A stretch of DNA of 64,000 bases from Microbulbifer agarilyticus S89. GTDB lineage: Bacteria; Pseudomonadota; Gammaproteobacteria; Pseudomonadales; Cellvibrionaceae. Shown one piece after another: positions 38,198 through 48,209 of the stretch. The stretch covers positions 1 to 64,000 of the forward strand of contig NZ_AFPJ01000028.1 of the NCBI RefSeq assembly GCF_000220505.1, written 5' to 3'. A program made the translations under genes and the position numbers. How positions within the stretch are numbered: the first letter of the stretch is position 1; each line of letters begins with the position of its first letter. The notes below the pieces were generated by a model, which saw only the letters and a program-made list of their open reading frames with translations, did no database searches and was not told where the DNA came from.

Positions 38198-39028
38198 ATG
38201 GTTCGCGGAAAGGTAAAAGGGACAGCCACAGTGGCCATAGAAGAAAAAGAAAAAGTGCCGGATACGGGACTGCTCACCGATGTATGGGAACAGAGCCAAA
38301 ACGTGTTCGCCAAGGGGAAGACGGACCTGAGCAAGGTACCGGTAGACGAGCTCGTGGGCCGGGTGTTCAGTAATGGCCCTCACTACCACTATGTATTTGA
38401 CCTGTTCGACCAGGAACTGGTGTATATGAGCCCTCTGGTGGAGCAGGTGCATGACCTCAAGATTGGTGACATGACGTTCCAATCGATTCTCGACCAGATT
38501 CATCCGGACGATATGGAGTTCGTTGCCAGCGCAGAGGCCACAGCCATACGCTTCCTGCAAGAGCGCATCGGTATGGATAAGGTCACCAGCTATAAGGCGT
38601 CCTATTGCTTCCGCTTCCGGGTGAAAGGCGGCGAATACCGACTGTTCAACCACCAGTCCCTGGTGCTCGAAACAGACGACCATGGCCGGGTCAGCAAGGC
38701 GCTGAATGTACACACCGATATCTCCCACCTGACGACGAAAAATAACTACCGTGTGTCCCTGATTGGTCTGGATGGGGAACCTTCCTTCCTCAATCTCGAA
38801 GTGGCCCAGCACTCCAAAGCCGCGCAATCCCAGCGGCCAAACTTTACCGAACGGGAATTGTCGGTCATCCGGCTGGTATCGAAAGGCCTCACCAGTGCGC
38901 AGATTGGCGAGGCGCTTTCCTTGTCGGAATACACCATCAAGAATCATCGCAAGCGCATTTTGAAAAAGGCCGGCTGCCAGAACATGAGCCAGCTGTTGGC
39001 GAACTGTGTGGGCGCAGGCGTGATTTGA
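38198..39028 (+). CDS. PAS-LuxR transcriptional regulator 1
   Basis: A protein of 276 residues (or 265 from GTG at 38231, which has AAGGGA 8 bases upstream and may be the true start). An N-terminal PAS fold (PHYHYVFDLFDQELVYMSPL to EYRLFNHQSLVLETDDHGRV) precedes a LuxR/GerE helix-turn-helix (TERELSVIRLVSKGLTSAQI, LSEYTIKNHRKRILKKAG). No receiver domain is present, so sensing is probably through the PAS domain. Overlaps the next regulator. Confidence 0.88.
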   Translation: MVRGKVKGTATVAIEEKEKVPDTGLLTDVWEQSQNVFAKGKTDLSKVPVDELVGRVFSNGPHYHYVFDLFDQELVYMSPLVEQVHDLKIGDMTFQSILDQIHPDDMEFVASAEATAIRFLQERIGMDKVTSYKASYCFRFRVKGGEYRLFNHQSLVLETDDHGRVSKALNVHTDISHLTTKNNYRVSLIGLDGEPSFLNLEVAQHSKAAQSQRPNFTERELSVIRLVSKGLTSAQIGEALSLSEYTIKNHRKRILKKAGCQNMSQLLANCVGAGVI

Positions 39029-39900
39029 TGGACCTCCCCGTTACCCTGCCACCGAAGGATCTGCACGAGTCGCGGGACACCAGGGAATCGCGGGATGCCG
39101 CCCACCGTGTACACGCTAGCGCGCGGCACAATGTGGCACAGCAGCGACTAGAGCTGGATCGTTTTATCAGTGCGAGCTTTAGCAGCGGCCCCTGTTATTA
39201 CTATGTGCTGGATTTTCGCAATCTCGACAAGCCCTTGCTGGTTAGCCGGGATATCCAGCCGCTGCTGGGATTGGATCCGGAAAACACAACGCTCGAGTCG
39301 TTACTGGTGCGGCGACATCCGGAGGATATTCCGTTTGTTACCAGGGCCGAAGAAACCGCCTTCGCCATTTTGCAGAACCGGATTGGCATGGCACGGATCA
39401 CGGAATTCAAAATTTCCTACTGCGGCCGCCTGCGCGTGGCCGATGGTAGCTACCGGCTGTTCAATCACCAGACCATTATTCTTGACGCCGATGAACGAAG
39501 CGGTGTCGCTCGCACGCTGGGCATTCATACCGATATCAGCCACCTTGCCGAGCGGGGGGTGCGTAAACTATCGTTGCTGAATCTGCATGGCGGGGAAAGC
39601 TACCGGAATATTGATGTATTCGATAACCCCGAGCACTCTCTAACCACCCCGTCACTCTCCAACCCGCCATTCGCCGCGCCATCACTCAGCACCTCCCTTT
39701 GCACCCGACGCGCATTTACCCGGCGCGAAATGGAAATTGTGCAATTACTTGCGCAGGGAAAGACTAGCGCTGCCATCAGCGAGTTACTGGGAATTTCGGC
39801 GCACACGGTAAAGAATCACCGCAAAAATATTCTCAAAAAAGCCGCTTGCAAGACGACAGGCCAATTAATTTCGCAGTGTCTAAATGAAGGACTGATTTAG
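39028..39900 (+). CDS. PAS-LuxR transcriptional regulator 2
   Basis: A 290-residue paralogue of the preceding regulator: same PAS order (GPCYYYVLDFRNLDKPLLVS, SYRLFNHQTIILDADE) and LuxR/GerE domain (TRREMEIVQLLAQGKTSAAI, ISAHTVKNHRKNILKKAACK). ATG overlaps the previous stop (TGATG), so translation is coupled. A Ser/Pro-rich linker of about 30 residues separates the domains. Tandem duplicates may form heterodimers; targets unknown. Confidence 0.88.
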   Translation: MDLPVTLPPKDLHESRDTRESRDAAHRVHASARHNVAQQRLELDRFISASFSSGPCYYYVLDFRNLDKPLLVSRDIQPLLGLDPENTTLESLLVRRHPEDIPFVTRAEETAFAILQNRIGMARITEFKISYCGRLRVADGSYRLFNHQTIILDADERSGVARTLGIHTDISHLAERGVRKLSLLNLHGGESYRNIDVFDNPEHSLTTPSLSNPPFAAPSLSTSLCTRRAFTRREMEIVQLLAQGKTSAAISELLGISAHTVKNHRKNILKKAACKTTGQLISQCLNEGLI

Positions 39901-40154
39901 GACAAAGGTCGAATCAGCGAGGAAAAGAGGTGGGTAAATAGGTCCGAATGGGCTATTGCCCAGAATCTTGAATAGGCGCATCCTAAATTCTGAGCAGACC
40001 GCACGCTGATAACACGGGCGGCCGAGATAAGGATTTCGCGCTCACCAACATATTTCATCCTGTGAGTTGGTTACAGCCGCGAGGCTGGCTCTGGGTAGGC
40101 CCGGACGGCTTACCTCAGAGCATTTTTTTCTGCAGCACCGCCTTTCTAATTTTC

Positions 40155-40544
40155 CTAATTCAAGTCCACCGCGTACCGACGCAACACGTCCATGGGTACA
40201 ATCTCCAGCGCCTTGACATGAGTGCGCTGCAAAAACACGCGCGGTGCCATGTCGGCTTTCTGCGCTTCCAGCCAGCGGGCCGCACACAGGCACCAGCGGT
40301 CTCCGGGATTGAGCCCCGGAAATCCAAATTCCTCCATCGGCGTACTCAGATCGTTGCCGCGCTCAGCGGAAAACTTCAGAAAATCTTTGGTCACTTCAAC
40401 GCACACCGTATGTGAACCAAGGTCCTGATCATTGGTATTGCAACAGCCGTCGCGAAAAAAGCCCGTCAATGGGTCGCTACTGCATGGCACCAATGGGTCG
40501 CCAAATACGTTCAATGACTCGTGCATTTCCAAAGTTATTGCCAT
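40155..40544 (-). CDS. DUF2237 family protein
   Basis: A 129-residue cytosolic protein of DUF2237, identified by NVFGDPLVPCSSDPLTGFFR, DGCCNTNDQDLGSHTVC and GDRWCLCAARWLEA. Family function is unknown; conserved Cys residues suggest metal or redox chemistry. It ends a run with the DUF2939 gene (2-base gap). Confidence 0.93.
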   Translation of the reverse strand: MAITLEMHESLNVFGDPLVPCSSDPLTGFFRDGCCNTNDQDLGSHTVCVEVTKDFLKFSAERGNDLSTPMEEFGFPGLNPGDRWCLCAARWLEAQKADMAPRVFLQRTHVKALEIVPMDVLRRYAVDLN

Positions 40545-40546
40545 GA

Positions 40547-41164
40547 TTATTCTCCACCGGGTACTTCATCTACCAGTTCAATATCGACCAGCTGCCAACG
40601 CAGTCCATGCCGCTGCAAACGCAACATTACACGATCGAAAGTATCGCGATTGCCGCACACCACCTCCACCGTATTTAGACCGGTAAAGTACCAGTGTTGC
40701 AGCCGCCAGTGTTGATCGTGTTCACCGTCGGCCGCTGCGACGGGTTTGCCCCCGGGTGTAGCGGGCTGCGAGCCCTGGGTGCGGGATGGAGGGCTTGTGC
40801 GCGAGCTACCCAACTCGCGCTCGAACTCGCGCCAATCTTTTTGCCCCTGAATAAACTGCACAATACCCTGGGGGCTGATCAAGCGTTCCAGTAGCGGGCC
40901 CACCAACAGATCGGCTCCCGCATTAAATAAATCCCCGAAGGCTGGGGGGAGGTCCTCGCCAATTGACTGACGGAGCTCGTCGCGCAAACGAACTTTGATA
41001 TTTTGTCGCAGCAGGGGGAAATCCACATAGCGCTCGAGCTTGGCCATATCCTCCTGCTGGGCGGCAGCAATCAACTGATGCGCCGAATACCAAGGGAGCG
41101 CCACATAGCCCATCACCAGTACGATTAAAACGACCGCGACCCGCAATAGCCACCTAGCCATCAT
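40547..41164 (-). CDS. DUF2939 membrane-anchored protein
   Basis: A 205-residue protein with one N-terminal transmembrane helix (LLRVAVVLIVLVMGYVALPW) and DUF2939 features (YSAHQLIAAAQQEDMAKLER, YVDFPLLRQNIKVRL). A Ser/Pro-rich linker splits the domain from a beta-rich end. Function unknown. It lies 43 bases from the M48 protease and may be co-transcribed. Confidence 0.88.
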   Translation of the reverse strand: MMARWLLRVAVVLIVLVMGYVALPWYSAHQLIAAAQQEDMAKLERYVDFPLLRQNIKVRLRDELRQSIGEDLPPAFGDLFNAGADLLVGPLLERLISPQGIVQFIQGQKDWREFERELGSSRTSPPSRTQGSQPATPGGKPVAAADGEHDQHWRLQHWYFTGLNTVEVVCGNRDTFDRVMLRLQRHGLRWQLVDIELVDEVPGGE

Positions 41165-41207
41165 TCTCCCTCGTCGGCATTACCCTGCCGCATTCAAACC
41201 AGCAAAC

Positions 41208-42290
41208 TCACTCGCGGGTAATCGCAATACGCTCTTCGAGATGCGGGTGGGTGCTCAGGTAGCGCAACCAATCCGCATTGTCATCCGCAGCAGTATCCGC
41301 CGTGCTCTCTTTGTCATCCATATCCGTTGCTTCGCACTCTTCCCAGTCGCAACGCTTGCTGTGATACAGCTTGGTTAGAATACTGGCGAGTGCATCCGGC
41401 GAGTGGCCGCGCTCGCGCAACATCTCCACCGCATAATCATCGGACTCCAGCTCGAACTGCCGGGAGTATGAGAGCTGGGTAAATACGATCGGTGCCGTGA
41501 GCAATACATCGCCCAACGCCGACACCTCACCAGTGACTAGGGCCAGGGTCAGGGTAAACGCAGAGGCCTGTATTACCTGTCGCAACGAATGGCGATGCGC
41601 CACATGGCCAAGCTCATGGCCAAATACCGCGAGTAACTCTTCGTCCGTATCCGCGAGGGCAATTATCTCGTCGGTAAAAATAATGGTACCGTCGGGCAAC
41701 GCAAACGCATTCGCACCCTGTGCACCACCACCAAAGAAATGCAGTTTCCGAATATCGTAGTCCGGTGCAAATTCCTGGAAAGTATCGCGGATTTCCTGCT
41801 GGCGTTCTTCACTCAGCGCGGTTTCGGTAAACGAATACTCCTGCAGAAACTCCAAGGTTTCCTGCGCCGATTGATCCAGCAAATTATCCGGCAATTGATA
41901 GGCCAATGCCTTACTACCGGCGGGAACGCCCCAGGCAAAATAACCCCAGATCAGCGCGGCCACCACCACTGCAGCCAGCGCCACCATTGCCAAGTGGTTT
42001 TCCAGCCGGTGGATCAATGCATAACCGCGACCGCCAATGGCTGCACTCAACATATCCAGGTGCTGGTGGTCATCACTTTCAAACTGACCCGCCTGGTTCG
42101 CGAAGCTCAGGTAGCGCGGCGTGCGCCCCAGTTTTGGCGACAGGCTCAGGTGATCCAACTTGGCTCGTAGGAGCTCTTTGCCGTACACCAGCAAGTGGAC
42201 GCGGTCACCGAGGCATTGCAGACGGGCGGGCAAAACGGCGCTGGTTGCGCCGTCCTGCCATTGCCCTGTTATGGTGTATTGCTTATTCAA
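41208..42290 (-). CDS. M48 family zinc metallopeptidase
   Basis: A 360-residue membrane protease. One transmembrane helix (about 118-135), then the zinc motif HELGHVAHRHSLR and downstream Glu in FELESDDYAVEMLRERG. Start is TTG at 42290, overlapping the DUF898 stop. Homologues near DUF898 genes are common. Likely quality control of membrane or periplasmic proteins. Confidence 0.92.
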   Translation of the reverse strand: MNKQYTITGQWQDGATSAVLPARLQCLGDRVHLLVYGKELLRAKLDHLSLSPKLGRTPRYLSFANQAGQFESDDHQHLDMLSAAIGGRGYALIHRLENHLAMVALAAVVVAALIWGYFAWGVPAGSKALAYQLPDNLLDQSAQETLEFLQEYSFTETALSEERQQEIRDTFQEFAPDYDIRKLHFFGGGAQGANAFALPDGTIIFTDEIIALADTDEELLAVFGHELGHVAHRHSLRQVIQASAFTLTLALVTGEVSALGDVLLTAPIVFTQLSYSRQFELESDDYAVEMLRERGHSPDALASILTKLYHSKRCDWEECEATDMDDKESTADTAADDNADWLRYLSTHPHLEERIAITRE

Positions 42291-43684
42291 AAGCCGACTT
42301 CCATATCGAATACATCGCCAAATTCCTCACCGAAGGCGGATTCATCAGGCTGGCTGATCGCGGCAAACTTATCCAGATCCTGCGCCACATCCACAGCGGT
42401 ATGTTCCGCCGCATACTGTGCGACGCGTACCTTGGCCCATGGAATATAAAAGCCCAGTGTGATCACCGTGAGCAGGAAGTTGCTGATCATCAACCAGCCA
42501 TAGGATTTCATCTGGTAGCGCGCCTTGAAATCGTGCGAGGACAGGCTGGTGTTGTTAAAGATCAGGTTCTGCATATTAGTGACAAAATACAGGATACCAA
42601 TCGCATAACCGATCAGCATGGCAACGCCGGTCAGTGCCGCCAGAGGCGAGTAGATAAGACCTAGCACCAAACCAATGACCGCACCGGCAATAACGCCGGC
42701 GATACCAATACCGATGGCGATAAACACCAGACCGTAAAAATCACCCACACTCGCGCGGAATGAGAAGCTCTGGTTACCGTAACGGTGATGCTCAATTACG
42801 TAGCGCTTTTGCTTGTAGATCATAAAGGGGCTCAATAGGCCCAGGCTCAGCATGGACAGAATCGGCCAGCCGAGAAAGTTGATCAATGCATCGACATAGC
42901 GCCCAACAAAACGGAAGCGAATATTGCGGTAGGTACTGTTACGCGCATAAAACGCGAAGGTCCGGTTCAGCACCCACGGAAAAACAAAAACCAGGCCGAT
43001 TGCCAGCACAATCGCGGCGCCAGGTGAAAAGGACTGCAGTACCAGGAAACCGATCAGCAATGCGACGGCAATCAGACGGCCGATCAACATTTTCACCGGG
43101 TCTGCGGTGAACGCGAAACTCGCATTATCAAGGCTGGTGTTACCGTAAAAATACTGCGCATTACGCACCTTGGCCCAGGGCGCATACAGGCCCAGGGTAA
43201 CCAGCGTCAACAGGATGTTTACAATCCAGATTTTAAAGTATTCGTAGCCATTACCCGAGAAGACAAAACCCACATGGCGCTTTTCGGTTGCACCCTCGCT
43301 ACCGCCACCAGAGGGCGGCATCTCGCCGTCGCCGGCAACCGTGGCCTGGCGTGCGGCGTTTGGCGCTGTTGCAGCCGCAGCTGCCACATCCGCGGCCTCA
43401 TCGGCAGTAGCGCCCGCGCCCGCAGTTTCCACGGCCAGTGCCTCTGCATGAATCTGTGCGGGAGCGCGCTGGGCACCGATACCCAGGTCGGCGAGCTTGC
43501 GCTCGTAGCGAATCGCCAGGTCTTCGGGAATATCCCGCTTTACCACCGTTGGGGCTGCAGCGAACATCTCCGCTGCGCGTTCTTCAGTGATACCCGCGTA
43601 GCGTGCCAGGGCAGCAATGGCTTGCTCCCGGCTTTTCCCCCCAACCGCTTCACCGGTAATTTCAATATTGTACTTATTGTCCAC
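42287..43684 (-). CDS. DUF898 (YjgN-like) inner-membrane protein
   Basis: A 465-residue membrane protein with multiple hydrophobic segments and two DUF898 repeats, each with YAPWAKVRNAQYFY or YIPWAKVRVAQYAA. Before the membrane part lies a ~150-residue cytosolic extension with a small helical domain (REQAIAALARYAGITEERAA) and an Ala-rich linker; this is longer than in typical YjgN. Function unknown; coupled to M48 by overlap. Confidence 0.88.
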   Translation of the reverse strand: MDNKYNIEITGEAVGGKSREQAIAALARYAGITEERAAEMFAAAPTVVKRDIPEDLAIRYERKLADLGIGAQRAPAQIHAEALAVETAGAGATADEAADVAAAAATAPNAARQATVAGDGEMPPSGGGSEGATEKRHVGFVFSGNGYEYFKIWIVNILLTLVTLGLYAPWAKVRNAQYFYGNTSLDNASFAFTADPVKMLIGRLIAVALLIGFLVLQSFSPGAAIVLAIGLVFVFPWVLNRTFAFYARNSTYRNIRFRFVGRYVDALINFLGWPILSMLSLGLLSPFMIYKQKRYVIEHHRYGNQSFSFRASVGDFYGLVFIAIGIGIAGVIAGAVIGLVLGLIYSPLAALTGVAMLIGYAIGILYFVTNMQNLIFNNTSLSSHDFKARYQMKSYGWLMISNFLLTVITLGFYIPWAKVRVAQYAAEHTAVDVAQDLDKFAAISQPDESAFGEEFGDVFDMEVGF

Positions 43685-43918
43685 TGATCATTCCTTGTTC
43701 AACTTTTAGTTATTACAAATGCATGATCATGATGCCACATTTGGCCTCAACACACCTGTTTCGACGCCAGATACCGGAGATTCGCGGACGGGAAGCAGGA
43801 GGCGTCGCGTGTTAATGGGAGGCGACGGGGGAGTAGGTATCGAAATTGGGGAGGTACCTGCCGACCATGAAATCTATGCCCGGCAGGAATATGGGGCTTT
43901 CTTTACCGCAAGGCGGTG

Positions 43919-44503
43919 CTAGAACCGGTAGCTGAAATTCAATGTCAGGGTACGTAAGTGCCCCAGGTCAAAGCGCACATCTTCCACGCCATCAAAGAAG
44001 TAGAAGCGCGTATCGACATCGTTGTACATGTACTCGATCGAGGTATCGAAGTCCTGGGTCCACTTGTAGCGATAACCAATACCGGCATTCCAGTAATCGT
44101 CATCGTAGTCGTTGTTAATCTCGTAGATGAAACCGTCGCGCTGGATGTTATCCACATCAAACTCACCGTAGTTCCAGCCAATCATCCAGTACAGGCACTG
44201 GACATCGCAGGTAACGGTAAAGTCGACTTTAGCGCCGATGCCCCACTGATCGATGTTTACGCTGCCATCGTCGAAGCCGGTGTAGCGCAATTCAACCTGC
44301 CAGATACCCGCTGCAGGCGTGACACCAATGCTGGCATACCCGGCAAAGTCCTGTTCGTCATTGATCTGTAGTTCGCCGGCACCCAAACCAACACTACCGA
44401 CAATGAAATATTCACCATTGCAGTAGCCATCGATGGGGTTATTCCACTGTGCCACCGCGGCACTGGAGGCGAACAGCGCGAGAAGAAATACCAAAGTTTT
44501 CAT
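43919..44503 (-). CDS. Small outer-membrane beta-barrel protein
   Basis: A 194-residue exported protein: signal peptide MKTLVFLLALFASSAAVAQ, then alternating strands (WQVELRYTGFDDGSVNIDQW, YDDDYWNAGIGYRYKW) ending LTLNFSYRF, a classical outer-membrane C-terminus. AGGGAAG precedes ATG. Monocistronic. Pattern fits an 8-strand barrel; no specific family recognised. Confidence 0.85.
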   Translation of the reverse strand: MKTLVFLLALFASSAAVAQWNNPIDGYCNGEYFIVGSVGLGAGELQINDEQDFAGYASIGVTPAAGIWQVELRYTGFDDGSVNIDQWGIGAKVDFTVTCDVQCLYWMIGWNYGEFDVDNIQRDGFIYEINNDYDDDYWNAGIGYRYKWTQDFDTSIEYMYNDVDTRFYFFDGVEDVRFDLGHLRTLTLNFSYRF

Positions 44504-44592
44504 TATTTGACTTCCCTGTTTACGAGCAATGAATCAAAACATCCTTTTTTGATTCAGAGATCCTGGCGTGAAAATTCGGGCCTAACGGATTG

Positions 44593-44868
44593 CTAATTAC
44601 GAGAACTGAAGGCGTTCTGCTCGATGTCGATGATTGCCCAGATGCCCCCGGTAAACGCCGGATTTTGGCGCAGCGTTTCCAGGTCGCCTGGGGTTGGCGG
44701 TACATCGCCGGCAGCATGCAGGTCGTCGAGCCGCGCAACGATAGTCTCCGCCATTTTCTGTAGCGTGAGTTCGAGCGTGTCACCGTGGCAATGGCAGTGG
44801 GGCAGATCTGGCGCGATGGCACCGTAGCCGGCAAATTCGATATTGTGTACCACAACCGGGTAACGCAT
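44593..44868 (-). CDS. HicB-like antitoxin-fold protein without HicA
   Basis: A 91-residue protein with the HicB fold: YPVVVHNIEFAGYGAIAPDL, PHCHCHGDTLELTLQKMAET. A HicA toxin normally lies next to HicB, but none is seen on either side. It may be an orphan or a regulator of something else. Confidence 0.8.
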   Translation of the reverse strand: MRYPVVVHNIEFAGYGAIAPDLPHCHCHGDTLELTLQKMAETIVARLDDLHAAGDVPPTPGDLETLRQNPAFTGGIWAIIDIEQNAFSSRN

Positions 44869-44987
44869 GGGCTTTCTCGTTTCAGTTAGCTTTTATCCCA
44901 TCAAGCGTAGACCCAATTATTCGAGATTGAGCAAATTTCTCTGCAAAGAAAATAAATGTGCGACGCGTGCAAAAAAGTGTGCGAACG

Positions 44988-45194
44988 CTAACGAGGAATT
45001 CGCCCAAGTAAGGCGCGGCGGGAAAAGATCATTTCCCGGTAGGTTTGCTGTAACGAGTGGTCGGGCAAGTGATCCGCGCTTTGCATGTCCTGCAATTGGC
45101 GCGACAGCCAGGTAATTTCAACTTGCAGGCGCTGGCGCAGATGCCGGGTTTCTGTTTCGTTGACGTTTACATGGGTACTGCGGAAATTGGTCAT
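44988..45194 (-). CDS. Small hypothetical protein
   Basis: A 68-residue charged helical protein (HLRQRLQVEITWLSRQLQDM, LQQTYREMIFSRRALLG). A GGGTAAG purine-rich site lies just before ATG. No family recognised. Coding is plausible but unproven. Confidence 0.45.
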   Translation of the reverse strand: MTNFRSTHVNVNETETRHLRQRLQVEITWLSRQLQDMQSADHLPDHSLQQTYREMIFSRRALLGRIPR

Positions 45195-45418
45195 GGCTTA
45201 CCCTGCGGTTCAACCCGATGGATGGAACCGGCCACCGGAATACTGCAGGGAAATTGCTTGCCCGCAGTATCAACAGCTGTCAGGAATTCAGGCAACGACG
45301 CCTAAAACAACAGCAGTGGCCGAGATACATCTTTAAGCCTAGACCAAGATAGGCAATTTTACCGGGAGGGTAAGGCGGTGGGGCTGTATACCCCGCCACC
45401 GAGGTGTTGCCGGTGTGT

Positions 45419-46258
45419 TTATTCACCCAGCAACAAAGATTTCCAGGCAAAGGACTTGTCACCAATCACGTAGAAAAACGGATTCAGCAACTCGTCTTTC
45501 TGGTTGTAGCGCAGCAGGTCAAACTTGTCATCAACCACGATACCGCCCGCGGCTTCCACCACGGCTTGCGCTGCTGCGGTATCCCACTCACAGGTCAGCG
45601 CCAAGCGCGGGTACAGGTCCGCGGCACCTTCGGCCACCAAACACAACTTGAGCGAGCTGCCCATGTTCTTCAGGCCGGTTTCACCCAGGGAGCCTTCAAT
45701 GCGTGCCAGCAGTGCGTCAACGGCGCCGGCGCCATGGCTGCGGCTGGCAACGATTTCGATCGGTTGCTTGTCATCCAAACGCGGCTGCATCGCGCGCACC
45801 GCGATGGACTTCTCTCCGCCGGCATCACGCTTGATCGCGCCGAGGGATTTGGCACCGGCGTAGGTGATGTCCAGCACGGGCACATGCACCACCCCCAGCA
45901 CCGGCTCGCCGTTTTCAATCAGCGCCACGTTCACGGTGAACTCGCCATTGCGGCGGATAAATTCCTTGGTGCCATCCAGCGGGTCGATAATCCAGTAACG
46001 GTCCCACTGGCTACGCTCCGCATAGGCCGGCATCTCGCCTTCTTCGGACAACACCGGCACACCGTCTAACAGTTGCGCCAGCGCCGGCTCGAGAATCTTG
46101 TGCGCCGCCAGGTCTGCAACGGTCACCGGGGAATCATCAGATTTGGTTTCCACCTCCAGTTCACCGCTGGCGTTGTACACCCCGAGAATCGCTTCACCGG
46201 CTTCGACCGAGATCGCGATCACCTTATCCAGCAGTTCCCTGCTCACTACGTTTGCCAT
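45419..46258 (-). CDS. cysQ: 3'(2'),5'-bisphosphate nucleotidase CysQ
   Basis: A 279-residue inositol-monophosphatase superfamily enzyme that removes the 3'-phosphate from PAP/PAPS, a by-product of sulfate assimilation. The metal-site motif is WIIDPLDGTKEFIRR; the second motif ALTCEWDTAAAQAVVEAAGG is near the C-terminus. It lies near cysK, but 156 bases apart with its own leader, so the two are probably separately transcribed. Confidence 0.94.
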   Translation of the reverse strand: MANVVSRELLDKVIAISVEAGEAILGVYNASGELEVETKSDDSPVTVADLAAHKILEPALAQLLDGVPVLSEEGEMPAYAERSQWDRYWIIDPLDGTKEFIRRNGEFTVNVALIENGEPVLGVVHVPVLDITYAGAKSLGAIKRDAGGEKSIAVRAMQPRLDDKQPIEIVASRSHGAGAVDALLARIEGSLGETGLKNMGSSLKLCLVAEGAADLYPRLALTCEWDTAAAQAVVEAAGGIVVDDKFDLLRYNQKDELLNPFFYVIGDKSFAWKSLLLGE

Positions 46259-46414
46259 GATTCCCCCAATACAAAATTATTCAGTTACTGCATCGGCCGA
46301 CGCGAAGGTGGTCGACAGCCCAAAATCGGTAAGCGGGAATTATACGTGCGCCGCGGCAGGATTTGTGGCTTGATCCGGCCGCGGCGATTACAGAGGCCAA
46401 TTTCGAGGTTGTGA

Positions 46415-47332
46415 TCAGGCGGTGAACAGGTCTTCGATAGACAGGTAGCGCTCACCGGTGTCATAACTGAAGATCAACACCCGGCTACCCGGTGCCAGTT
46501 CGGCCTCTTTTTGCTTCACTGCGGCCAGCGACGCACCGGAGGAGATACCCACAAAGAGCCCCTCCTTGAGCGCGCACTGACGGGCCATTTCGAAGCTGTC
46601 TTCCTCGCTCACCGGCACAGTACCATCCAGCGCCTCGCGATTCAGGACCTCGGGAACAAAGCCCGCACCAATGCCCTGCAGCCGGTGCATGCCCTTTTCC
46701 TTGCCCGCGATCACCTGAGATTTCTCCGGCTCTACGGCAAACACTTTCAGGTCAGGTATGGAGGCTTTCATCACCTCCGCACAGCCAGTGATATGTCCAC
46801 CGGTACCCACACCAGTGATCATGTAGTCCAGGCCTTCCGGGAAGTCAGCCAGGATCTCCTTGGCCGTGGTGTTGCGGTGCGCACTCACATTGGCGGGGTT
46901 GGTGAACTGCTGGGGCATCCAGCTATTGTCATGCTCGGCGAGAATTTCCTCGGCCTTGGCGATGGCACCAGGCATACCGTTTTCCTTGGGAGTGAGCACC
47001 AACTCAGCGCCCAGCGCCTTCATGATCTTGCGGCGCTCAACCGACATGGACTCGGGCATGGTCAGGATCAGGCGATAGCCCTTCACCGCGGCCACCATAG
47101 CCAGGCCGATACCGGTGTTGCCGGAAGTCGGCTCGACAATGACGCCGCCAGGCTTCAGCGCTCCGGACTTTTCCGCATCTTCGATCATGCCGAGGGCGAT
47201 ACGATCCTTGATGCTGCTGCCCGGGTTAAAACGCTCCACCTTCATCCACACCTCGATATCGTCGCGAAACAGATGGTTGATACGCACGTGGGGGGTATTG
47301 CCAATGGTTTCGAGGATGTTATTTGCCTTCAT
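46415..47332 (-). CDS. cysK: Cysteine synthase A
   Basis: A 305-residue PLP enzyme making cysteine from O-acetylserine and sulfide. The PLP lysine is in [14 protein letters not shown], the substrate loop is [16 protein letters not shown], and the phosphate loop is [10 protein letters not shown]. Length and C-terminus ([13 protein letters not shown]) fit CysK. Monocistronic. Confidence 0.95.
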   Translation of the reverse strand: MKANNILETIGNTPHVRINHLFRDDIEVWMKVERFNPGSSIKDRIALGMIEDAEKSGALKPGGVIVEPTSGNTGIGLAMVAAVKGYRLILTMPESMSVERRKIMKALGAELVLTPKENGMPGAIAKAEEILAEHDNSWMPQQFTNPANVSAHRNTTAKEILADFPEGLDYMITGVGTGGHITGCAEVMKASIPDLKVFAVEPEKSQVIAGKEKGMHRLQGIGAGFVPEVLNREALDGTVPVSEEDSFEMARQCALKEGLFVGISSGASLAAVKQKEAELAPGSRVLIFSYDTGERYLSIEDLFTA

Positions 47333-47490
47333 CTGTCGCTCCCTGAATCAATAAAAGGTGATGGTCTCAGTAAAAGTGGACTAGTGGTCGAAAATGTCAC
47401 CGCCTGTCGGATTGTACGACACGGCCATTTCGCCAATACTCGAGCAAGAATACTCCCCATATCACCAAATATAAAAACTGGAGCAACTCA

Positions 47491-48177
47491 ATGTCCGAAA
47501 TAGCGATGCCCTCCCCATCTGCCGCCGCGCCCAAGCCCACCCCCCTCGCGCTGTTCGCGGTGTCGGCCGCTGTCTACATCGCACTGCGTGCCGCAGGCGT
47601 GGAAGCCCTGTGGATGGCAGCGCTTAAGATAGTGCCCATCGCGACCCTGCTGTGGATCGCAGCCACTTCTCTGCGTGGCCTTACGCGCACTCTCACCCTG
47701 GTCGCGCTGGCATTCTCCGCTACCGGTGACGTACTGCTGGCGGTGCCTTTCACCAATCATTTTGTATTTGGCCTGGGCGCCTTCCTGCTGGCGCAGCTTA
47801 CCTATGCGGTTAACTTCCTGCGGGCAACCGATCTGGGCAGCCGGCGCTTTATGCTGCGCGGCGCGGCTCTGGTCTTGGCCGCACTATTACTGGCGCGGCA
47901 GGTGTTGCCCGGCGCCGGTGAGCTGGCGCTGCCGGTGGCGTTTTACATTGTGGCGATTGTATTTATGGCGCTGGCGGCAGCGGCGCACCGCAGCGGCTCA
48001 TCCTTGCTGTTCGCGGGTGCCGTGACGTTTATGGTGTCGGATGCGCTGATTGCGCTGGACCGCTTCGTGGACCCGGTTCCCATGGCGGGTATGTGGATCA
48101 TGGTCACCTACTACGGCGCTCAGGCACTGCTGGTGATGGGACTGATTCGCACGGATTTGGCGGCGCGGCAGGCTTGA
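47491..48177 (+). CDS. Lysoplasmalogenase (YhhN family)
   Basis: A 228-residue polytopic membrane protein, about eight helices, of the YhhN family, which hydrolyses the vinyl-ether bond of lysoplasmalogens. Conserved features include ALAFSATGDVLLAVP, FVFGLGAFLLAQLTYAVNF and AGAVTFMVSDALIALDRF. Enzymatic role is transferred from family. Confidence 0.9.
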   Translation: MSEIAMPSPSAAAPKPTPLALFAVSAAVYIALRAAGVEALWMAALKIVPIATLLWIAATSLRGLTRTLTLVALAFSATGDVLLAVPFTNHFVFGLGAFLLAQLTYAVNFLRATDLGSRRFMLRGAALVLAALLLARQVLPGAGELALPVAFYIVAIVFMALAAAAHRSGSSLLFAGAVTFMVSDALIALDRFVDPVPMAGMWIMVTYYGAQALLVMGLIRTDLAARQA

Positions 48178-48209
48178 GGGCATAATAGCCGGCCATTTTT
48201 TGTGCAATA

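Noticed and set aside
39901-40154. Small gene between the LuxR pair and the DUF2237 gene
   Set aside because: Short frames here lack ribosome-binding sites and coding character.
44504-45000. HicA toxin partner for the HicB-like gene
   Set aside because: No small basic frame with the HicA G-S-H-x pattern is seen on either strand.
47333-47490. Riboswitch or CysB-type leader upstream of cysK
   Set aside because: No recognisable riboswitch core or clear symmetric site could be found in the gap.
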